Below are positions 62,234-64,000 of a DNA stretch of 64,000 nucleotides, in pieces. The notes below the pieces were generated by a model. That model was not told where the DNA came from, made no database searches, and was given only the letters and a program-made list of their open reading frames with translations. The stretch lies in the NCBI GenBank assembly GCA_030148705.1, contig JASBSY010000014.1, positions 186,001-250,000 of the forward strand, in the 5' to 3' direction. A program made the position numbers and the translations under genes. Source of the DNA: Pukyongia sp. (GTDB taxonomy: Bacteria > Bacteroidota > Bacteroidia > Flavobacteriales > Flavobacteriaceae). Numbering within the stretch: the stretch's first letter is position 1; every line of letters starts with the position of its first letter.

Positions 62234-63246
62234 ATTAACTCGGAGTAATCTCCTATGCTTACCGTAGAAAAGTTGCCGTTGAAGGTGGCGAAATTGCCTA
62301 TCATAGCCTTATCTAAAGTAGCGTTTTTAATTGTGGCCTCAGTCTGAATTATACTATTCTTAACGCTACTATCCTCAATTATTGTGCCTTGCCCGATCGA
62401 CACATAGGGACCAATGGTACTATTGATAAGTTGAACCCCCTCGGCGATAAAACAGGGCGGGATGATTTCAGAGTTGGTTTTGGTAATCGAATTGGATACA
62501 AGATCTTCCCCGGAATCCTCCAGAAAGCCCAACATTTTGGCATTGGTTTCGATGGTTACCGCCTTATTACCACAGTCCATCCATTCGTCGACCGTTCCTG
62601 TTTTAAAGATCTTTCCCTTAGACATCATCCTGAGGATACCGTCGTTGATCTGGTATTCACCCCCGTTGATAATTTCATTGTCGAGCACATGTTCCAGCTC
62701 TTGCTTCAGAACGGAAACATCCTTGAAATAGTAAATTCCTATAACCGCTTCATCACTCACATAGTCTTTCGGTTTTTCAACCAGGGCAACAATCTCATTT
62801 CGGTCATTTAATTGAACCACTCCATAGGCTTCAGGATTGGCTACCTTCTTGGTCCAGATAACTGCATCGGCATCTTTGTCCAGGTTAAAGTCTGCTCTAA
62901 TCAGGGTGTCGGCATAAGCGATGACAGCCGGGCCACTGAGGGAAGGCTCTGCACACATAATGGCATGTCCGGTACCCTTGGGGTCTAATTGTCTGTAGAT
63001 ACTCGCTTTTGCTCCAAGATTCGAAGCGAGTTCTTCCAGGCTTTTAACAACCTCATCGCCGAAGAAGGCGGGGTCGCCGAGGATAAAAGCAATCTCTTCA
63101 ATCTCATCGTCCAGGATGCCAACGATATCGGTAATGAGGCGATGTACTATAGGTTTCCCCGCTACCGGGATAAGCGGTTTAGGAACAGTAAGTGTGTGTG
63201 GTCTTAATCGCGAGCCTCGTCCGGCCATTGGTACAATGATCTTCAT
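62230..63246 (-). CDS. Sugar-phosphate nucleotidyltransferase
   Basis: A 338-residue enzyme that couples a sugar-1-phosphate to a nucleotide. The N-terminal part has IVPMAGRGSRLRPHT (the GxGxRL loop) and PKPLIPVAGKP; the C-terminal part has left-handed beta-helix repeats (INSTIGPYVSIGQGTIIEDS). It could be a glucose-1-phosphate thymidylyl/uridylyl- or mannose-type transferase. The ATG at 63246 is chosen, as a TTG 48 bp upstream overlaps dut. It heads the envelope group dut-NT-TPR-DUF4292-EnvC. Confidence 0.9.
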   Translation of the reverse strand: MKIIVPMAGRGSRLRPHTLTVPKPLIPVAGKPIVHRLITDIVGILDDEIEEIAFILGDPAFFGDEVVKSLEELASNLGAKASIYRQLDPKGTGHAIMCAEPSLSGPAVIAYADTLIRADFNLDKDADAVIWTKKVANPEAYGVVQLNDRNEIVALVEKPKDYVSDEAVIGIYYFKDVSVLKQELEHVLDNEIINGGEYQINDGILRMMSKGKIFKTGTVDEWMDCGNKAVTIETNAKMLGFLEDSGEDLVSNSITKTNSEIIPPCFIAEGVQLINSTIGPYVSIGQGTIIEDSSVKNSIIQTEATIKNATLDKAMIGNFATFNGNFSTVSIGDYSELI

Positions 63247-63262
63247 AGATGTAGGTTTTAAT

Positions 63263-63697
63263 TCAATTAACTCCGGTACTGCCAAAGCCGCCACTTCCTC
63301 TTTCGGTTTCAGACAGTTCTTCTACCTCCTCCCATACGGCTCGTTCATGTTTGGCAATCACTAATTGGGCGATCCGTTCGCCATTCTCTATGGTAAAGGG
63401 TTCGTTCGAAAGATTAACCAGGATGACCCCAATCTCACCGCGATAATCTGCATCGATGGTTCCGGGAGCATTTAAGACACTGATGCCTTTTTTAGCGGCA
63501 AGGCCACTTCTTGGGCGAACCTGTGCCTCGTAACCTATGGGCAATTCTATAAATAAACCTGTTTTTACGACCGCCCTTTGGAGGGGCTGTAAGGTTGAAG
63601 GCTCGCTAACATTGGCCCTGAGGTCCATACCGGCAGAAGCTATGGACTCGTAATCGGGTAAAGGATGTTGTGATCTGTTGATTATCTTAATCTTCAT
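63263..63697 (-). CDS. dut: dUTP diphosphatase
   Basis: Removes dUTP and supplies dUMP. Five family motifs are present: [45 protein letters not shown] and the C-terminal [10 protein letters not shown]. 144 residues, homotrimeric type. Its ATG overlaps the stop of the flippase gene by 4 bp, and it lies 16 bp before the nucleotidyltransferase ATG. Confidence 0.97.
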   Translation of the reverse strand: MKIKIINRSQHPLPDYESIASAGMDLRANVSEPSTLQPLQRAVVKTGLFIELPIGYEAQVRPRSGLAAKKGISVLNAPGTIDADYRGEIGVILVNLSNEPFTIENGERIAQLVIAKHERAVWEEVEELSETERGSGGFGSTGVN

Positions 63698-64000
63698 GAC
63701 TTGGCAATTCGTTTTAATTCGTCTTTTTCAGCAAAAAATACCCAGAACAAAAATACCAATAATAATGCACTCCCTATGATTAAATTTCCTTCGAAAACGT
63801 AGAAGGAAAGTGCCGAAAACACCACTGCCAGCATTAAATATCCACCAATCTTCCTGATGTCGTATGGAATAGCGTAGTTGCGCTGCCCCAGAAAGTAAGA
63901 CAACACCATCATGCTGCCGTAAGCAGCCAGAGTGGCAATGGCCGATCCCTTATAGCTTATCAGAGGAATCAGAAGAAAGTTCAACACCAGGGTGATAACC
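63694..64000 (-). CDS. Polysaccharide flippase/exporter, C-terminal part
   Basis: The last ~102 residues of a membrane protein that continues past the right edge; the frame is open to 64000. Four hydrophobic helices are separated by short loops, and the segment [19 protein letters not shown] is typical of MATE-like O-antigen/polysaccharide flippases of the Wzx type. It overlaps dut by 4 bp. Its first in-window start-like codon is not the true start. Confidence 0.82.
   Translation of the reverse strand, partial: VITLVLNFLLIPLISYKGSAIATLAAYGSMMVLSYFLGQRNYAIPYDIRKIGGYLMLAVVFSALSFYVFEGNLIIGSALLLVFLFWVFFAEKDELKRIAKS

Noticed and set aside
63247-63294. Longer N-terminus for the nucleotidyltransferase from a TTG at 63294
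   Set aside because: It would overlap dut by 32 bp; the ATG at 63246 gives the usual start directly before IIVPMAGRG.
1-64000. CRISPR arrays, transposases or prophage structural genes
   Set aside because: Apart from the recombinase at the left edge, no direct-repeat/spacer array, IS element or phage gene was seen.

Overview
The window is a stretch of chromosome from a marine-type member of the Flavobacteriaceae (Bacteroidota). Four things support this: a subtilisin ending in a type IX secretion (T9SS) sorting domain, the gliding/T9SS lipoprotein GldH, families typical of the phylum (DUF4292, HU-CCDC81/SPOR, TrhO, RicT), and many promoters of the Bacteroidota form TTTG-N18..21-TAnnTTTG. Genes are tightly packed; only one gap exceeds 300 bp (39793-40180). 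Aerobic coproporphyrinogen oxidase (HemF) and HemJ point to an aerobe.

Layout: 1-1381 holds the 3' part of a large serine recombinase that runs into the 3' end of an antisense tRNA-Asn gene, which looks like the edge of an integrated element. 1.5-6.2 kb: rseP, a SCO-type copper chaperone, and feoA-feoB with a small Cys-rich Feo partner. 6.2-12.1 kb: a metal-uptake operon read leftward (DtxR/MntR-type regulator, outer-membrane barrel, binding lipoprotein, ATPase, two permeases, each permease carrying a soluble C-terminal domain that looks like a winged helix). 12.2-16.3 kb: DjlA-like J protein, bacilliredoxin, PlsC, a CarboxypepD_reg-like protein and a PA0069-type radical SAM protein. 16.4-25 kb (leftward): crotonase, orphan histidine kinase, HemJ, a large VPS10/BNR protein, a MATE exporter and ferrochelatase. 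25-33 kb: an AraC regulator divergent from a heme operon hemA-C-D-E-(DUF6973-like)-(EI24)-F-B. 33-40 kb: small unknown proteins, a CNNM/CBS protein, MGMT, a serine hydrolase, a 3'-5' exonuclease, a repeat lipoprotein and a fused dipeptide-type ABC ATPase. 40-47 kb: succinyl/acetoacetyl-CoA transferase, the ricT-gldH-PBP1A operon, trhO and recA. 48-50 kb: an ECF sigma factor followed by a membrane-anchored protein with a C-terminal outer-membrane barrel. 50-56 kb: methyltransferase, second PlsC-type acyltransferase, trpS, dprA, HU/SPOR protein and thioesterase. 56-58.8 kb: secreted T9SS subtilase. 58.8-64 kb: an envelope operon read leftward (flippase, dut, nucleotidyltransferase, TPR protein, LolB-like DUF4292 lipoprotein, EnvC-type M23 protein).

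Two themes connect the regions. The first is iron, manganese and heme: Feo uptake, a metal ABC system spanning both membranes, and eight heme-biosynthesis genes, with palindromes of the TTTAGA/TCTAAA or TAGAAT/ATTCTA type at feoA, the dtxR-like gene and the AraC gene that suggest shared metal-responsive control. The second is envelope assembly: PBP1A, GldH, EnvC, LolB-like protein, HU/SPOR protein and RseP. Several genes have a promoter -7 box so close to the start codon that their mRNAs must be leaderless or nearly so; this also corrected several start codons.
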